Part shown: positions 26,601 to 41,600 of the stretch, piece by piece | Position numbering within the stretch: the first letter of the stretch is position 1 | Layout of the letters: each line of letters starts with the position of its first letter | Source of the DNA: Trichobilharzia szidati | Lineage: Eukaryota; Platyhelminthes; Trematoda; Strigeidida; Schistosomatidae | Direction: 5' to 3' | NCBI GenBank assembly: GCA_944472155.2 | Contig: OX235279.1 | Span: forward strand, 161,718,199-161,782,198 | Length of the DNA: 64,000 nucleotides | Translations under genes and position numbers: made by a program | The notes under the pieces: model-generated | The model's database searches: none | What the model saw: only the letters and a program-made list of their open reading frames with translations | Told to the model about the DNA's origin: nothing

Positions 26601-29600
26601 GTTGTCACCCTGAAATTCTCACCATAGTTTTCCAATTATTTAGTAGTATATATATATATATATGTTTTTCTGCAAATATGCCAGCTTTCTTGATCACTAT
26701 TCATGGTGGTATCAAGGAGATCACATACTGTGATCTGAATAACTTCGATTTCCAAAAGAAACTCTAGTGGTGAACTTTAGATACAACTGCATTTTTCAAA
26801 TTGATACCCTTTTGATTATCACAAGAAGATTTGTCTTCCTTCTTGAGTATACTGGGATAATCAGTGACTCAAACCAGCCCAACAGGACCATCTCTGGTTC
26901 CCAGAAGTTACCTAATACTTTGGTTAATCCAGACAGCAAATTCTCCATACCGTCTTTAAACACCTCTGGATTCATTCCATCAGGTCATGTTGCTGCTTTG
27001 CTTCGTTTCAGATTGGCAACGAGGACGTCTGACAACTGACTAACCAAGAAATTGTTGCTCAATAAATATTTGCTAATGGCGAGATAAGGAAAAGTAGATT
27101 AGACATATAGTGGGGAGACCGCTGAGTGACATCACACAATTAAGGCAGGATTTCGAGTGGAATTCGAAGGGAGAATGACAAGTTGGACGTATGCCCATCG
27201 ATCTACATGATGGAGATCTTACGAGGAGAAGATGAAAGCCTACAGGCAATCATAGAGTCATTTAAGGCACACTGCAGGGAACAGGATGAAATGGAAATGT
27301 GCCTCATTTGAAGCTATATGCTCTATGGGTGGGAAAAAAGTTGATAGGCAGACTTCGGACTAACGAAAGAACTCGAAAAGTTATGAACTTTGTGACAGAT
27401 TTGTGTTTAACTTCCCACGAACTAAAAGATCTACAGGTACAAGCCAGAAAGTTTACAAAAGAGGTCAGCAGCGAAGACAGGACTTCTAGATAAGTGAACA
27501 TAGAGAAGACAGAGGATATGAAGATATCCAGTGACTGACAACAGCAACCACACGCATCAGTCACCTTCTCTCAGAGAAATCGAAATGAAGTCACTTCTTA
27601 CACTTATCTAGGCATCATCGTTTCAACTACAGGTGAAACAGATGTAGATATCAAAGCCAGTGTCAGACCTTCATTGGTCTGAGATCAGTGTGGAAATCTG
27701 CAGAACCCAAACCAGGGAAGAAGATTGGGATTGTCAGCATTAATGTGAGATGGTCAATACTTCTATACTGTACAGAGATTTGAAGCACGTGCATCACATG
27801 AAGCGTCTGTCTGGTAAAACCCGACGTGTTATGTGTGTACCTGGGGATGAAATTCATAAGATGGTGTGATGAGAATCCATCTAAAAACGACTACAATAAA
27901 TAGAGGGAAATGGCTGATGTGCTCCAACTGAAGTCCTATTTTCCTATTTCAACCATGCTGACTAGTTTAACAACCTAAAGTTCATCAAACTCTACAACTA
28001 AATGCTGAAATATCACTTTAAAATGAGATTCTTTACACAGAGGAGAGAAACAGACAGAGATTAATCAAAAGTATACAAACTCATTTCCACTTACTTTTGC
28101 TGACGTTTTAATCCCTTTACAAATACAAAAATAGATGATAACCCATGTAAGCAGAAGGCATAGCGCTAAATCCCATTGAATAGTACCGATGTCATGTATT
28201 CCATCAGAGATACGCAATACACGATTTCTGTTGGAATGGTAAAGTTGAAAAAAGACAGCATATAATCATGTACGTTAACTTAAAATAAATTACAACGAAA
28301 GATGGAAACTAAAATTTGGATCAGATATATAGATCACTCACTTAGTTAGTTAGATACATAGTTGAATTTTATTTAGTTAGCTAGAGGACCCCCACAATCA
28401 AAAATGTAGGCTTGACTATCCTGAAAAGACAAATATTTCAGGAAAAGTATTTCACATGCGGAGCAATTAGCAGCTCTGAGCAACATCTTAGGACAGAGCA
28501 TAAAACAGCGGACAGATCTCGAATTCGAATTCATAGACCATTGAAAAAACCTTCCACAGCTGTGGCTGCGACGTAGCGGCCTGGCTGGCGCGCGTTGTCA
28601 TTCCATGGTCTCCTCAGAGCGTGACGAATGTATCTTCGTTTCCAACTACATATATTTTTGAGCGATAGTTTCTTGGTTAGTTTGTTCCGTGCCGGAGTTT
28701 ATCGTTGCTGATTCTTTCTGGTCTGCCATTTGACTTTCACTATGAAGCGAAGGAAACTGTCAATGGAGGTTTGCAGTGACCCGTTGGAAATGTTTTGCAT
28801 GACGCAATGGTCAAGGTTTCAACCCATTTATAGAAGAACTGACTGACTTCACGTTTGCGTTGTAAATGTGAATCTTGTTGTTTGTGCTTCAGTGGAGTGC
28901 AGAAGATTTTCAAACTGGTTTCAGGTTGATGAGGGCGTATCTTGCCTTTCTGATTCTGGCCGGCTTGTTTTGACATCTTCACCTCTATTAAATGCCTGTA
29001 GTTGAAACGATGCTTACTAGGTGAGCAAAGGAAGTCACCTCTGTCAAATCTATCCCACTGATGGTGATTGGTTCTGGTTGTTGCTGCTGTTGGTTGGTTG
29101 GTTGGTTATCCTCATCACCTCCAACTTCTCTATGTTCATTTTAAGTATTACCTTCTCTGCTTGCTTCTTCTGTCAGTTTTTTAGTTTTTGCCTGATAGTC
29201 TTCGTGTTTGTGTGACATTGATTATAAATCATCTGCTAAGTCCAGATCTTCTAGAGTTTTCTTATTGGTTTAACATATTCCTGACTTATCACTCTCTGTG
29301 AACAGTCTGACGCATGATCCATTCGACGGTAACCAGGAACAGCATCGTTGGTAATAAAAGGTAGTCATGTCTTACTCCTGTATTCACATCAAAGCCAGGC
29401 TTTCTGAGATTTCCGTTGTGTATCACCTGACAAGTCCCTCTGGCAATTAGCTGTGGTTCAATGAGGTCTTTGAAAATTCGGGCGCTGCACTCCATAGTGC
29501 GGGATCAGTGTTTCCAAATTATTTCGCCGTCAAACTAATCGATGAAATTGAGACAGATGTTTGACTTTCATTCTATACTATGTGCAATAACGATGAACAG

Positions 29601-32600
29601 AGTTCCAGTTTGACATAGCGCCACGTAATGATAGATAACGAGTTTAATTTTCATTGGGAATAATGTCATCCACTGGGATTCAGATACACCTAGCTGATGA
29701 CACCAAAAACGAAGCAAAACACACATCCCCAGTACATACATTCGACTCTGGAAGACTGAAGCTTTTGATATTTACCTACATAAGCGGTGATCACTAATGT
29801 CTCGTAATTGGTTAAATACTACTCAATATTATAGCCAATAGTATGGTAAAGAAGATAATTGATTAAACATTTTAAAAAACTGTTTAAATAGTCTTACTTA
29901 CTCCCAATATTCAGTAGTTGCATCAACTTCTAGTACGCTTTGATTACTCATAGCAGTATTAGTAACATTAATAGTATGTTGTGAAACCTCTAAATTTATC
30001 GGTTGATTTGAAAATACAGTACACGCGGGTGTATTCCATTCCTGGCCACATTTAGTCCATGGGAGTTCAGTTGTAAATGAGGAGAATATGAAATGAAATG
30101 CCCAGGATAATATCACGGTATAATAACAGTTGAGAAAGAAATTGATCAGCGTACAAGCGAAACCAATACCTTGACAGAAAAAGGAGACAAGAAACCAAGT
30201 CACATAATCATCACTTTTAGAGGAGAATTCAAAATGTAAGTCTGTACAATTTTACTGCCTTAAAAATGATAAGGAGTTTATTTTTAGCATGTGGATTATG
30301 CCTGATTTGAGGATTTTTAGTTACATGTCAAACAAAGTAAAGAATGGCGGCAGTCAAATCTCACTCTACCTCAATTTCATTGAATAATCTGAAAAGGCAT
30401 TCAACAACGTTGACGGCGAAATAATTTGGAAACACTGATTCCGCACTATGGAGTGTAGCGCCCAAATCTTCACCGACCTCATGGGACCACAGCTAAATGA
30501 CAATGGGACTTGTCAGAGAAGGCTGCCTTTGAAGTGTTTGCTGAAAATTCCATATTTGTACCAAAAGTGCTGTTTGGAATAAAGCTATTATTATTATAAA
30601 TTATTTTCGTTAGTGTTGGTGAAGTCCAATAAGGTGTGCATTTTGTCCTATTCTCCGGCACAACCAACCGTCCGATCCTTGGATATAACTGCAATCCCCA
30701 CACCCCAAGTGACTGATGACTATATCTTTTCTGAAAGTCGAACTCATTACACCTACGCGTCGTTTCAAACGCCATAAGGGCCTACACTGCTTCTTTGTTA
30801 TGAGTCAAAAATCAATATTGCTTAGTGTTGGTTTGCAGGGATTCGATTGCCTATAGGATTTCATCATGAGCTGACATCGTTTAGAGAATCATTCAAAACC
30901 ACCAGTAGGGACTACTGGACACCTGACTGTTTCGTCAGCCTAGTTGGGGACTGGCCCTTCAGTAGTACCCACCCACCCCTTTGAGGTTTGCGCCCAGCAG
31001 GACCTTCCGGCTACAAAACTGTTGCTTACTAGAAACGGGCCCTATTCACGTGAGTGGTAGTCACCTGGGTTCTTCTCCTAAGGAATCGTAACCACCAGTC
31101 GTAATCAATCAACTAAGTCGTCAGGTATGAGGACAAATACCCACCACAGATGATATTGGCTAGCGGTAGTCGTGCTATATCGATCTTGAATTGGCAGAGG
31201 TAGGAAGTGATGAACTAGCCATTGGATTGGCGGACCCCAGTGGCTTAATGGTCTACGAGCTCGCTCGTCTTGCCGTCCTATGATGAAATCCCGAAAGAAC
31301 ATCAACGTATATCTATCACTTACCTTGAAATAATGGACAGATATTCCATGCCGCTATCACTCCACGATGTGTCATCTGGCCAATAGTCACCTCAAGTAGG
31401 AAGAGAGGGATACCAGCTAGAAATATACTGATGAAATATGGGATGAGGAAAGCACCTGTAATACAAGAGGAAAATGTCAAAGAAAGATATGAGGTAGAAT
31501 AAAATTAATTAATTAATCAATTTTTAATCAAATTAAATTATCAATTATTGGTTTGAAGGGATTTGTTTGATTGGTTGGAGGATTTCATCATGAGCTGACA
31601 TCGATAAGAGAACCACTGGAAAACCAGCTGGGAGTACTGGACAGCTGTTTCGTCCTTGTTTGGGACTCTTCACAGTACGCACCCACCCAAATTAATTAAA
31701 TTCCCCTTATCACTCTGTTACAAGATTGTTACCGTACATTCTGAAACACCCGTAAGGTAACATCAAGTGCACGTACTAGCTTATGACACCTTCCGATTCT
31801 CATAGATTGTTTGCAAGACCATGAATGTTACTGAAAAAAAGTAAATGCTATCTTTCAACAGTGAATCACTTTTCACCAACTTACAGAAACTGTCTGTTTT
31901 ATATATAATTATATATTTATTGGTATGATATATGATATGATTATGAGCAATAATTTGTGCTCGAAACGTCATCAGTAAATATTACTGTATAACACTGTGA
32001 GAATATATTTATTGGTATATACATTGGAATACCAACAACATTCTTAAAAGAACTGTTGCTGCTGAGGTGGATTCTAGATGTAAAATTCACTTTTAGTGAC
32101 ACCATCTACGGTCAAAAGGATGGTATTACAATGGTATCTCCCTTGGATCTATTTTATGCCAACAGACAGTTTCATGACTAGCATCAAAAAGGTTATATCA
32201 ATTAACAACTGTATACAAGGTACGTGGATGACAATTTCATCATTTGCGACAATAGTTATAACCTCAGCCAACTGCTTCAGGTATTTGAAAGCTGCCATCT
32301 GAAAATAAAATTTACTCTTGAAACAGGAGACGCATCCAAAATTCATTTTATTGATGTGGAACTTACAAGAAGACGTAACAGAATCTTAAGAAAGTCAGTC
32401 CACAGGGAACCCATATGAAACGATCAACCAACAGGTTTCTACTGTTAGATGCCACCAGCTGAAAGTCAACGGAATTGAATTAAATATCTTGCCACTCGGA
32501 TCCGACGTGTAGCATCTGTAGTTCTGACACCCTACAAGTAGAACTAGATCTTCTGAAAGAATCCTTAATCCAAGCAATGGATACCCACCAAGATTCATCG

Positions 32601-35600
32601 ACAAGAATACCGAAACAAAATTTCAGGGAAACGTAACGTTACTTGTTCCGAAATTGAATTTTACTGGAACCAGGATTTCAAGGGAGACAATCAGTGATAA
32701 CTTTAAAAGATTATCAGCATCCTTGAGAAGAACATTCTTCACAACTATGCTACGAGTAGTGTTCTTCTCAAGTCTTCCATTGGTTTGCAGAATCCTTAAC
32801 GACAAAATCTAATATCTGATCAATTCTATGTGCTCATATCAATTAACGTGTTGTTGTGACAAAGTCAGGTATATTGGTCTTTCAAAACATATCCTGTCTA
32901 AAAGGACAGGTTATAGAACACCATTCCACCATATAGTTGCAGAAAGGTAGAAATGGTGGCTCTTTAAGGAGTGAGATAATCGAACACCCTGTCAACACAC
33001 TGGTCATTCCATGTCAACAAGCTCCTCTTTCAAATAGTAATCTACTAAGAAACGAATAACCTGCCAAAGGTATTACGCCTTCATCTCCTTTGCATTGCTG
33101 AAGCTTTAGCGATTCAGATAGAGGCGAAACCGGAGCTGTCGCACACATACAAAAGCAAAATTATTCAACCACTTCTGCTATCACGGTAACAACCTGGTTC
33201 TACTGGCTTGATTTTGTTTGCTTGTTTTTCCAGTTATTTATCACTCTTGTATTTCTTCCTCAGAACTCTCACATAATTCTATATTTTCCCTAGTCATTTC
33301 TATGTACATTCAAATCACAACCCGTTCTTCAAATTATTCATCTCATTACGTAACTGAGATGCACATATTAAACTTCTCTAGTGCATTGATTACTCATCAC
33401 TATTGCCCTCTTTCTAACATTCAGCCCCACTCCTCCTAGTTACAGTTTGATTACTAATCACCTTTTTTGAAGCAATCTGATGACGTTAACAATAAGCCTG
33501 ACTAATTTTTATTCTTGTCTGACAAACCTAGTGTAAACACACATACCTACAATGTGATTCATTAAATATGACTACGAGTGTGTACAGCTTCGATTATCGG
33601 GAACCGATGCACGCCTTTATCCCACAACTAGACAGTAGTAAGTAAACTCAGAAAAGATAGAAGGTTGGGCATAAGGCTAGCTGTCAATATTTAATACATA
33701 TGTGTGGAACTTAGGCACTAATGCGGGGTAGTATGTTATTCCACATTTATTTATTTATTGGATATATCAGACATGCAATGAATGAAACAGTACTGCTATT
33801 TATTGGATGACGATGCCTTTCGAATACAATTTACTATTATTGTTCATAATCATATCAATTACAACCATACTAACTCGAAACATTCTTTTCATAGTTGTAT
33901 TTATTCTTGCCTATATTCGTCGTAGGGGTAGTAGTAGTAGTGTGGTGAGAGCTGGCTGCTAGCCAAACTTGGTAGACATAACTGACGTCAGTGTTTATGT
34001 CCCCAATATTGGTGGTGAGAAAATGAAAACAAAGGCTTTGCGTAGGCGGATACAGTTAGCATATGGATGATCTGACACAGCCACAAAGAGATGCAGGGTT
34101 AACTTTTTGTTAGAAACAAGCAATCAAAAGACTGTATTTTCTACTAGCAATAATCTATAATAATGTACATTAAAATCTATAAATATGTGTTGATTTTCCT
34201 TAATAAACGATCTGTTGCCTGGCCATTGTCTTCTGTTGTTACAGTAGTTGTAGTAGAATTTTCCAGATGTTCGGGTGAACCGCAGGTTTTGAATCATTCC
34301 TACTGCACGTCTGTTCAGTTCCCATGGGGTCACCAGTATCTCCGATAGTGGTGGACATATTCATGGACAGGTGAGAAAATATTCAGCCCCACTTATCCCA
34401 GAAGTATAGTGGGTGTTTAAAGATGACACATTCACCGTTTTCGAATACAACAGCTCACTTATGAATTAAAAATTCAGGAAGGGAAGATTCCAATGTTAAA
34501 TTATAGCATAGAATTAGGAAATAGGACGGGAAGGATTTAAGGATACATTTCAAAATTGCACACCAACCATAAGGAATTTAAATCATCAATAGTACTTCTG
34601 TAGAAAGAAGGAAGGAACCTCGGAAACCTCAGTTAGAATTGCTAACAATGCAGATGGGAATAAAATTGGCTGAAATTCAATCACCTATCACGAACTCACA
34701 TTCAGAAACAAATTTTGTCAATCAGAGGGTCGATCCGGGGGAACTAACTAAACAAAGCCATAATTTGGTTTATCTAATACCCTGCTGGAGTGGTTGTGGG
34801 TCAGTGAGGGCAAATACATAGGTCAAAGCATCATTAGAACGGTGTCAGTCAGTCAGACTAGCGGAACACAAAACCTAACAAAATGTCGATTAGTTGACCC
34901 GACAATAAGATAAGAAATCTGGGGAACAGATCAGCTATACAACAGTACATGCAGTTACACACAACGTCCATAGAATGGGATGGGATAAGATGACAGTTCT
35001 TCAATCTTACATAACAGGGTGGAGAGAGCAGGACTGATGATTGAAGCTTTATTTATCGAATTAACTGAAGATGCTTTTAATTTGAAGGGTTCAACACGTG
35101 CCATTCACCTGAACATCCGGGAAATCCTACTACTAATACTACTATCCCTACGACGAATATGGGAAGGAATAATTAGAAATATGAAACGAATGTTTCGAAG
35201 TAGTATGGTTGTAATTGATATGATTATGACCAATAATAATAAACTGTGTTCGAAAGGCATCGTCATCCAATAAATAGCAGTACTGTTTCATTCATTGTAT
35301 GTGTGTGATATATCTAATAAACAAATTAGTGTAGAACCCCACCTTGTCATAAAACAACACCCCATTTACTTAAGCTTAATAGCCTATAACTCGAAACCAT
35401 ATGTTCTACTTGGAACGCAAAGGAATAGAAAGGATGACAGACTAACTGACTGACTGAGATTTCAGTTGGTACACAAAACTACATCATTTCAAGTTGCTAC
35501 ACGCCATTTAACCGATACATAGTTGGTGAAGTGGTGAAATGGTGCTTCAGGTCAGTCTGGAGCATTTGTGACTTCCCTCCTATGGAAAACTTGAGAACAT

Positions 35601-38600
35601 CTTGCTGTTTTTCAAGACTGTATGGCTTGGCATCAACTTGTGATGATGAAACACATGTCACAAGTCATTTTGGTTGTGTAGGGTTATCTAGTGGCTGTAG
35701 ATTCTGAGTTCGTACTATGGAATCGTTTCCATGTGAAGGTCGACTGCGAATTGTTTGTCACATGATGAGTTGAGATGTACAATTTTTGCTCATCAGAATG
35801 TTTGGCCTGTTGGTAAAGATAAGTTAATGATATTAAAAAAAGAGAGTTACTCGTAGATGAGTCGCCAGGGCAACTGAAGTTCAACGACAGATTCCTTTTG
35901 GTGGGCTCATAAGCCAAGTTTCTTACGTTCATTCTTGCCATATTTGTCAATGAAGCTTTGTGGATAGCCACTTTCTTTCAATCAATTCTCTAGCAACATT
36001 AGTTCACTGTTTAACTTTTCAGACGAACATATTCTTTTCTTTCTGGACGAAGGCGTTTTCACCAGGGTTCGTTTGTAGCTGACTGAGCAGAAGCTGCTGA
36101 AATTTAAGTAGAGACCGCTCTATGTATCTTTACGATGTATCGGTCTCTCGAATGTCCCATCTATTTTTCCGTCGAAGTGTATATTCAAGAAGTGGAAATT
36201 ATCAACATCTTCGTTCTCCATCGTGAAAGTGATATTCTTATGTACATTGTCGAGTAAGCCCACAGAAATGAAGTGTGACTCAAATGACTGGACACACTGA
36301 ATGTGTCATCTAAGTATTCATAGTTAACTGTTGTTTCATCAGTCGCACACTTGAGTTTTGTTTGTTCTAGACTGACCACTGACTTACACTTAGCAACAGT
36401 TATAGGCTGTATTCAGTTAGTCGGAAGAGCCAATGAAATAAAATGGATCCATGTTAATCCACCCCACTGGCTGTTGTTCTTTCTTTCCTCAAATTTATAA
36501 AAGAAGCAGCATCAGAGTCCCTACTAGGTAAAGGCCTTAGTTAGTCGGGATGTCAGTCAAATCAACCAACCAACCAACCAGCTATCTCAGAGATTAACAT
36601 TGTCGGCTGAAGCAGCCAATAGATCCAATTAAGGAAAATCACATACAATAAACCAAACACAATGTAATGACTGTCATGTCAGTTACATCATACGTGAAAC
36701 CATCAGTAGATCAGGGTAAGTCAGATTGTCGGAACATAGAAATTTAACTACACGTCGAATGATTTGCATCCTTTCAAGTCAAATAACCTAGAGAAACACA
36801 GCTCAGCCATTGCACTGCATTCCATTCACTCGCATGTAATCACACAGTAGATTGGGTTAGTGGGACAGCGTGATACTAAAGAAGGAAGGGAGGCACCGAT
36901 CACTGAATCTCTGTTTATCGAATCACCACACCGCACACGTGTAATCAAATGATGGAGCTCTCATTCTTGCGCTAACAGTTATGAGAATTGAGCAAACAGA
37001 ACAGATCGACCGGATAAAAACGAATGTCTCCATATGCATTTCTTCGTCGACCAGTGAATCTCTCGCCAATCAACTGCACTAATACAGCATGAAATCATGA
37101 AAGTTAACGGTGAGTGGTTTCACTGTCACGGTTTTAACATAGTCCTTTGGTTCAGTGGAGAAGCTCTGTGTCTAACGATAACTTAAAACAGTCATGGTGG
37201 CTTTATTTCACTACATCGTGTTTTCTGCAATCCACTTCAGCTCGCCCCACGCTTCCCTATTAGCCTTCATCTTCTCCATATAACCAACGGACACACATAC
37301 ACACAACTCACTGTTTCCCATTTGGATACCTTTTGACCAATGTTCTAGCGTACGATGTCACCCAAATGGTCTCCTCAAAATGTGTCTTATCCATCTTCAT
37401 TTTCTTCTGCATATTTGTTGATCAAAAGGTTCTTGATTGGTTCCCACTGAGAGTTTTGTTGATGCTAATTCCCTCAGATTGATTATTTGATCGTCATTAT
37501 GGAGCCAGTGAAGGCGACTGTCGGTAAACGCCTGCCCTAGCCCTGTTGGAAATGGTTTTCTTGACAACTTGTCAAGTTTCTTATGTGCATAGAAGAACTA
37601 ACTGACTTAACATTGTTATTGAACACAATCCAAATTTTGTTCTTCAAGCTGTGGTGGGGGGGGGGGGATGAAGATTTACAAACTAATTTCGGAGTGGTGA
37701 AAGTCTGTCTTGTCTTTCCGACCCCAGCTGGTTATCATATCCTCATTGCTGTTGACTGCTTGTAGCTGAAACGATGCTGCCTTGCCAGATAAATGAAGGA
37801 AGTGATATCTTTCAAATTTGTTCCGTTGATAATGACTGGTGACTTGTCAAATGAATTTACACTTGAAAAATGATAATGGATATCCTTTAGAGTTTTTCGA
37901 ACTGATATAGAGGTCAGTTAATGTGTCAAAATCTACAGTCTATGCCAGACCCCAGGGAAGAAAGATGTCTACATTACAAATAATCCTACATTGAGGAAAC
38001 GCTAAATAGTAGGATTTAAAGACAGACTAATATGAGTCATGAGAAAACTTACTATTCAGCCAGGCTAATGATGTTGATAATAGTCAAAAAAGGTCCAAAA
38101 AATGCTTTACCCATAGACCTGTCACCGGTGCACAAGTGAATACTTCACATTTGCAAGTGTGAGTGGGCATACATACATGAGGTTGTGGAGGTGGAGTGTT
38201 CACGCGCTCTGCATGTGAGTTTGGGAGTCCCAAACAGCCCAATAGCTTGGGAACGCAAATGAACTCTGAAATCTCGATGAACTCAGGTGAAAGGAGACAT
38301 CCAGTCTTCAATTAAGGGGCCAGATAAGTCAGTCAACTGAAAGGCGTCTTTCCTTGACACGTGCGCCAAGTCTGTGAATCGTATACAACAAGCACTGACT
38401 GTATGATATCAGTATTATTGAAAATCCTAATCTTGTTCTATATAAAGAGCTCAGTAATAATTATTATGCAGCTAAGAAACATTCGTAGAAAAAAGAACCG
38501 ATTTATGTTGTTCTGTGAACCCTCACAACATCTGAGAACAATGGTCTCATATCTCAATGTGTATTTACGAATAAACATGTATAATAAATGGTCACTCGTT

Positions 38601-41600
38601 CATCAGGGTGTGAGAGAGGAGGGGGAGAAGACCTAGAGTGATGCGAATTCTCAGTGCTCTGAAGACATCAAAATGACAGTTATATGCAGTGAAATCTGTT
38701 TTTATTTATTTACTTCTGTTTTACTCCTTTAAGTTCCAAGTGGAACATGAGGCTCAAAGCTATAGCTGTTTTTCCGGTGCCGGGTTGCTAGCTAGCACAA
38801 CCTACCCTTTTTATCGGTCTTAGTACTGGCCTAGAAAGGTCTAGGTATGCGTCGATCGGGGATCGAACTCCAGAGCGAGCATTCCACCACCGACAGTTAT
38901 TTCCGATGAAATCTGCGGTACTATTTAACAATGATAGCATGTTAGAAACTCAAAATTACCTCAACAATGCCATTAGGCAGCTACACAGATCAAATTCCTT
39001 CTTAGTTACACAACCAAGTACTGTACAACAAAATCAGCTAACCAAAACTCAAACTTAAAATGTATGTGAGAATTATGAAGAAGGATATTCCCAACAGTAC
39101 AGTGGGGTCAGGAACTCTATCAGCAAGAATAACACACCAAACAATTCCCAAGGTCGTTAAGTGGTAGGGTGACCTTGATTCACTCAAACAAAGTCGCCCC
39201 GTATAAAAAAAACATTATCAATATGATCACACAACCATAAAGAGAAGCATTAAATTCATGTATTGGTTAGCAGGATTTAGATTGTTTACAGGATTTCATC
39301 ATGAGCTGACATTAATTTCAGAATTATGGGAAAACCTGAGAATACCGAACAGCTGTTTCGTCCATTGTAGATTAAACAAGAACAGAGAGAAGTAGCGAGG
39401 ACTAAGTCAGAGGATGATATACGCAGGTCAGAACAATGATATACATTCTTGGAGAAAAACAGGGATTATAATTACAAGGTTAGCTGAAACATACAAATAA
39501 GTATCACTATTGTAATCAGGTTGTTCAGGGAGGGGGCATTTTACAAACAATTATATTCCGTTGTACGCATCGATCTCTGCAGCTCAGAGCTACAGAACAT
39601 ATTCCAAAGCCGCTCCAACAACAAACAAAATCACCGGATACAATTAACCCTCCGCAGAAATAGATAACCAACGTCATATATCACAAAACACATCACAGAG
39701 GTGGGGGGGTCAAAATTTAGATTTCAGCAGTGCCTTTAAACGCATATGCATAAGCAGGTTTGGGTCACACTGAAGTCTTACTCATGAAAAGGCTTTAATC
39801 TGTTTTATGTCTTCAAAAAAGCTGCCTTTCACTACTCTGAATATGCCTTAGTAATGATAATTTTAGAAACAAAGTTCAGTAATATTTGATAAGCGTAGAT
39901 CTTGGCCACTGTGGTGGTAGAGTATAATTCCATTATGCAGAAAATTTATTCTCATAAAGTCTCACAGTATTATTTACTGATGACCACGTTTTGACAGCAG
40001 TTTATCCCTGCTCATAGTGTCATATCATGGCACTACTCACACAAGTTTCTGACTTCTTTTATATAATTCCATAATTTCACCTCTTAATTTGATTGGCAGT
40101 AATATTTTCCATATTTCTGGCATTAGTGATGAGTCATTCCTATTGAACGTGTTGGGTGTAGATTCCATGAACAAATATTCAGTAATCAACACCACTCTGA
40201 AGAAAGATACGAGAATCCTTACCGATAGAACGCAGACTCAATTGTTATTTCATGTGTGTCCACCTTTTTATATAAATATATATCACTGTGCACTAAGCAT
40301 GTGTAATTGTCAATATGTATATATATATATATACTATCACAGTTACACAACTTTTCTCTGACAAAATACAATGATCCTAGATTCTGTGTTGTCACTATGA
40401 AGTTTGATGGCAGTGGTCACTTCTGTTTATTAGTATTCTAATGGATCTAATAGAAAAAAGGAGATAAAATTATTACCAATAAATGTGTAAAACTTGGGCA
40501 CTGTGGTAGTAAGTAATTCCATATTAGTTTGTTTATTAGATGTATCACACAGTGAAATAGTATTATTTACTGGATGACGTTTCGAACACAATTTATTGTT
40601 TATAATCATATCAATTATAACCACAAGACTCCGAAACTTGAGTTTCATAGTTTTTCTTTGTTCTTGCCTATTTGTCGTAGCGGAGCATAAAAACCTAGCA
40701 AAATCTAGATTGGCTGACCCGAATAAGATAAGAAATCTAGAGAATAGTTCAGCTATACCACTCACTGCATGCAGTTATATACAACCATACAATAGGATGG
40801 GATAGGATGACAGTTTCAAAATCTAATGTCACAGGGTATAGGGAGAGATTGATAACAGAAGCTTTGTTTATCGAATCAACTGCAAATACATGTAATAGGA
40901 ATGATTCATCACCTGTCCCTGATATCTGGAAAATTCTACTACCCCTACGACAAATAGGAGAGAACAAAGAAAGCTATAATACTCAAGTGTCAAAGTCGTG
41001 TGATTATAATTGATATGATTATGAAAAATAAATTTTGTTCGAAACTGTGTCATCCAGTAAATAATACTGTTTCACTGTGTGATATACCTAATAAACAAAC
41101 TAATACAAATTTAATACCATTTACAAAATAAATCGTATGAACTGTAACAGACATTAGATCGGTCAAAGTGGGCGTCCCCTTCGAATCAGAATCCAAAAAC
41201 ACGAATTAACCGGGAAAAGACATGATATATATTCTTCCATGGAGACGCACGGCTGAAGCCCTATGTTCCTCTGGGATTTAAAATAATAATAATAATATTC
41301 TTCCATATCAATGCATGTAGATAATTATGGACGTCAATTTGATTGGGATAATGTCGAAATTTTAAATATAGGAAGCACTAAAACTGCCAGAGAAATCCTA
41401 GAAGCCTGGTACTCTAGTCAATCAGCGATTGACAAACATATTAGTATAGACCAAATTTACCAACTAACAAAAAGTTAATCACGTGACGAGAAAGTTCAAA
41501 TTTCAAGTCAATAAAAAATGATGAATACAGATGTAAATCGATTATCAGTCACGAAGATCGTTGCCAAGAGATACAATTATGTCATTCATAGAGAATTCAA

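Noticed and set aside
41311..41478. Independent 55-residue small gene
   Set aside because: It is in frame with the PLE segment before the nested LINE end and has the usual PLE C-terminal motif.
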